Origin: Verrucomicrobiaceae bacterium
GTDB taxonomy: Bacteria > Verrucomicrobiota > Verrucomicrobiia > Verrucomicrobiales > Verrucomicrobiaceae
Assembly (NCBI GenBank): GCA_947466075.1
Contig: CANIBP010000005.1
Coordinates: 1 to 64,000, forward strand
Direction: 5' to 3'
Length of the DNA: 64,000 nt
Part shown: piece after piece, positions 62,709-64,000 of the stretch
Position numbering within the stretch: position 1 is the stretch's first letter
Layout: each line of letters begins with the position of its first letter
Position numbers and translations under genes: made by a program
The notes under the pieces: model-generated
What the model was told of the DNA's origin: nothing
Database searches by the model: none
What the model saw: only the letters and a program-made list of their open reading frames with translations

Positions 62709-63380
62709 TCAATCCTTCAGACGGCGCTCCACCACATCATCCTTTGCCACGCCGAGTGACAATGCCTTCTCATAATGCCGGCGCGATAATTCAATCGCCG
62801 GTGGGCGTCGTTCGAGCAGCATCAGCGCCATGTTGAAATGTGCGATGCCGTAGTCCGGCTTCATATCAATCGCCTTTCCCAGTTCTGCCTCTGCCGCATC
62901 GGTCCAGCCCAGTCCTTTGGCGGCAATCGCCAGATAATTGTGCGCACGCGCATCTTCCGGGTCTTCGTGAATCGCCCGGGCAAAGCAGGAGATCGCCCGA
63001 TAGGTGTCGCCCTGCCCTTGCAGCAACAAACCCAGCGCCGTCCAAGATTGCGGGAGCTTTGAATTGAACTGCACGGAACGCTCAAAACATTCAATGGCTA
63101 GCTTAACATTGCCCGCCTGCTGTTCCACCGCGCCCAGATTCGCCCAAACGAGCGCATTGCCATCATCGAGTTCCAACATTTCCTCATACGCCTTGCGGGC
63201 CGATGCCCAGTCTTTCTTGCCAAACGCTGCCGCAGCTCGCTCTCCCAGCACTTTTGTGTGCGGTGGCAGCATGCCGGTCTTGTTCATGTTCGCTGGAGTG
63301 ATCGGCGCCGCTTCCTGCGCTTGGCCTGAACACGCCAGCAGCCAGCACGCGGAAATTTTTAGCACATTGAGAGGCCTCAT
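62709..63380 (-). CDS. Tetratricopeptide-repeat lipoprotein
   Basis: A 223-residue protein with a lipoprotein-type signal (MRPLNVLKISACWLLACSG, lipobox LLAC). About four TPR units follow (AAAAFGKKDWASARKAYEEM, ALVWANLGAVEQQAGN, SWTALGLLLQGQGDTYRAIS, AHNYLAIAAKGLGWTDAAEA). It is a scaffold-type protein, likely membrane-anchored; the partner is unknown. It is divergent from lexA, with 91 bp between the two starts, and the lexA dyad could also affect it. Confidence 0.85.
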   Translation of the reverse strand: MRPLNVLKISACWLLACSGQAQEAAPITPANMNKTGMLPPHTKVLGERAAAAFGKKDWASARKAYEEMLELDDGNALVWANLGAVEQQAGNVKLAIECFERSVQFNSKLPQSWTALGLLLQGQGDTYRAISCFARAIHEDPEDARAHNYLAIAAKGLGWTDAAEAELGKAIDMKPDYGIAHFNMALMLLERRPPAIELSRRHYEKALSLGVAKDDVVERRLKD

Positions 63381-63432
63381 GGCCGCGACTATGCGCCAAA
63401 TACGCCGCAGGAAAACCTCTTGCGCATGTCTT

Positions 63433-63450
63433 GTGAACAGGAATGTTCAC
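63433..63450. promoter_or_regulatory. Probable LexA operator (SOS box)
   Basis: GTGAACA-ggaa-TGTTCAC is a perfect dyad with 7-bp arms and a 4-base spacer. It lies 21 bp before the lexA ATG, between lexA and the divergent TPR gene. lexA genes are normally autoregulated, so this is the expected place for a LexA box. The GAAC/GTTC half-sites resemble those of other phyla; the exact phylum consensus was not checked. Confidence 0.75.
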
Positions 63451-63471
63451 CCGAACAGCCGAGACACCGCC

Positions 63472-64000
63472 ATGTTTATTGACACTGACACCCGCCTCAC
63501 CGCCCGCCAGCAGGAACTGCTCGACTACCTCCGCAGCTATCAGCGCAGCGAGGGCGTCATGCCCTCCACACGAGACATCCAGCGCCACTTCGGGTTTTCC
63601 AGCCAGACCGCTGCCATGAGTCACCTCCGCGCATTGGAGAAAAAGGGCGTCATTCAACGCCACGCCCACAAGGCCCGGGCCGTCGTCTTCCCCGAAGACC
63701 TCGACCGTGCCGAAATCATCGACATTCCCGTCTTCGGCCAAATCCCCGCCGGCATGTCTGCTGCAGACATGGTGCAGCATGCCGAGAAATGCATCTCTGT
63801 CGATGTGAACACCCTCGGCATCCCACGCACCGCGAAAAGCTTCGCGCTCAAAGTACGTGGCGAATCCATGATCGGCGCCCTCATCGGCGATGGCGACCTC
63901 GTCATCCTCGAAATCAAAGAGCCACGCTCGCGTGACATCGTTGCCGCGCTCATTGATGGCGAGACAACCTTGAAGCGTTACCTCATCAAAGATACACACC
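63472..64000 (+). CDS. lexA: LexA repressor (3' end outside window)
   Basis: An open frame from the ATG at 63472 to the window edge (176 codons seen). The N-terminal winged helix is at 1-70 (LTARQQELLDYLRSYQRSEG, MPSTRDIQRHFGFSSQTAAM). The self-cleavage site is Ala93-Gly94 in GQIPAGMS. The S24 catalytic pair is Ser132 (VRGESMIG) and Lys168 (ETTLKRYL). All catalytic features are present, so this should be a functional SOS repressor. Only a short C-terminal part is missing, cut by the window boundary. Confidence 0.93.
   Translation, partial: MFIDTDTRLTARQQELLDYLRSYQRSEGVMPSTRDIQRHFGFSSQTAAMSHLRALEKKGVIQRHAHKARAVVFPEDLDRAEIIDIPVFGQIPAGMSAADMVQHAEKCISVDVNTLGIPRTAKSFALKVRGESMIGALIGDGDLVILEIKEPRSRDIVAALIDGETTLKRYLIKDTH

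Overview
This window looks like a chromosomal segment of a free-living Verrucomicrobiota bacterium (Verrucomicrobiaceae / Prosthecobacter-like). This is inferred from content, not from a database match. It carries families typical of the Planctomycetes-Verrucomicrobia group: DUF1501, a DUF1552/DUF1592 pair with c-type haem motifs, a PVC-type haem-binding beta-propeller protein, an ECF sigma/FecR pair, several formylglycine sulfatases and many secreted five- or six-bladed propeller (sialidase-like) proteins. No SusC/SusD pair, rRNA, tRNA, CRISPR array or transposase was seen.

Layout. (a) 1-2085: a lone minus-strand sialidase-like gene flanked by decayed coding fragments. (b) 2086-16936 (+): DUF1501, an amidohydrolase, then a chain of secreted carbohydrate-active proteins (esterase, CBM9-like/TIM-barrel protein, second esterase, two propeller glycosidase-like proteins, a very large parallel beta-helix protein). 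Most neighbours in this chain overlap by exactly 4 bp. It ends in a truncated copy of one esterase's Tat leader. (c) 16964-23313: sialidase-like and DUF4838 genes, two gene scars, and a GntR-type HTH / LacI-type sensor regulator facing a sialidase-like gene. (d) 23471-33664 (+): ECF sigma and FecR anti-sigma, DUF1552, DUF1592, a leucine-rich-repeat-like protein, and a giant sulfatase fused to a glycosidase-like module. (e) 33799-42730 (+): an M20 peptidase gene broken by two amber codons, then an apparent catabolic operon (esterase, HpcH-type aldolase, MFS transporter, NanM-like Kelch protein, two LamG-sialidase paralogues) and a DUF4838 scar. (f) 42798-48596 (+): a PVC haem protein, a tandem duplication of a hydrolase/NTF2-like pair whose first copy is broken, and a sialidase-like gene. 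(g) 58151-48601 (-): an IlvD/Edd-family dehydratase, a sulfatase, M14 peptidase, lipoprotein lipase, winged-helix-like protein, a large P-loop ATPase with proline-rich tail, and a second sulfatase. (h) 58187-60652 (-): two outer-membrane beta-barrel genes, each with a strong hairpin terminator. (i) 60934-64000: a matrixin-like protease, bioF-like and TPR genes, and the start of lexA with an 18-bp dyad upstream.

Overall the left three quarters look like a degradation locus for a sulfated, possibly sialylated or uronic-acid-containing glycan. Sulfatases and esterases would remove substituents, propeller and TIM-barrel enzymes would cleave the chain, and the transporter, Kelch epimerase-like protein and aldolase would handle a released acidic sugar. 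The same region is full of recent gene scars: duplicated leaders, internal deletions, nonsense codons and a broken tandem copy. This suggests the enzyme set is being reshuffled. The least explained unit is the ATPase plus winged-helix pair at 50164-53265.
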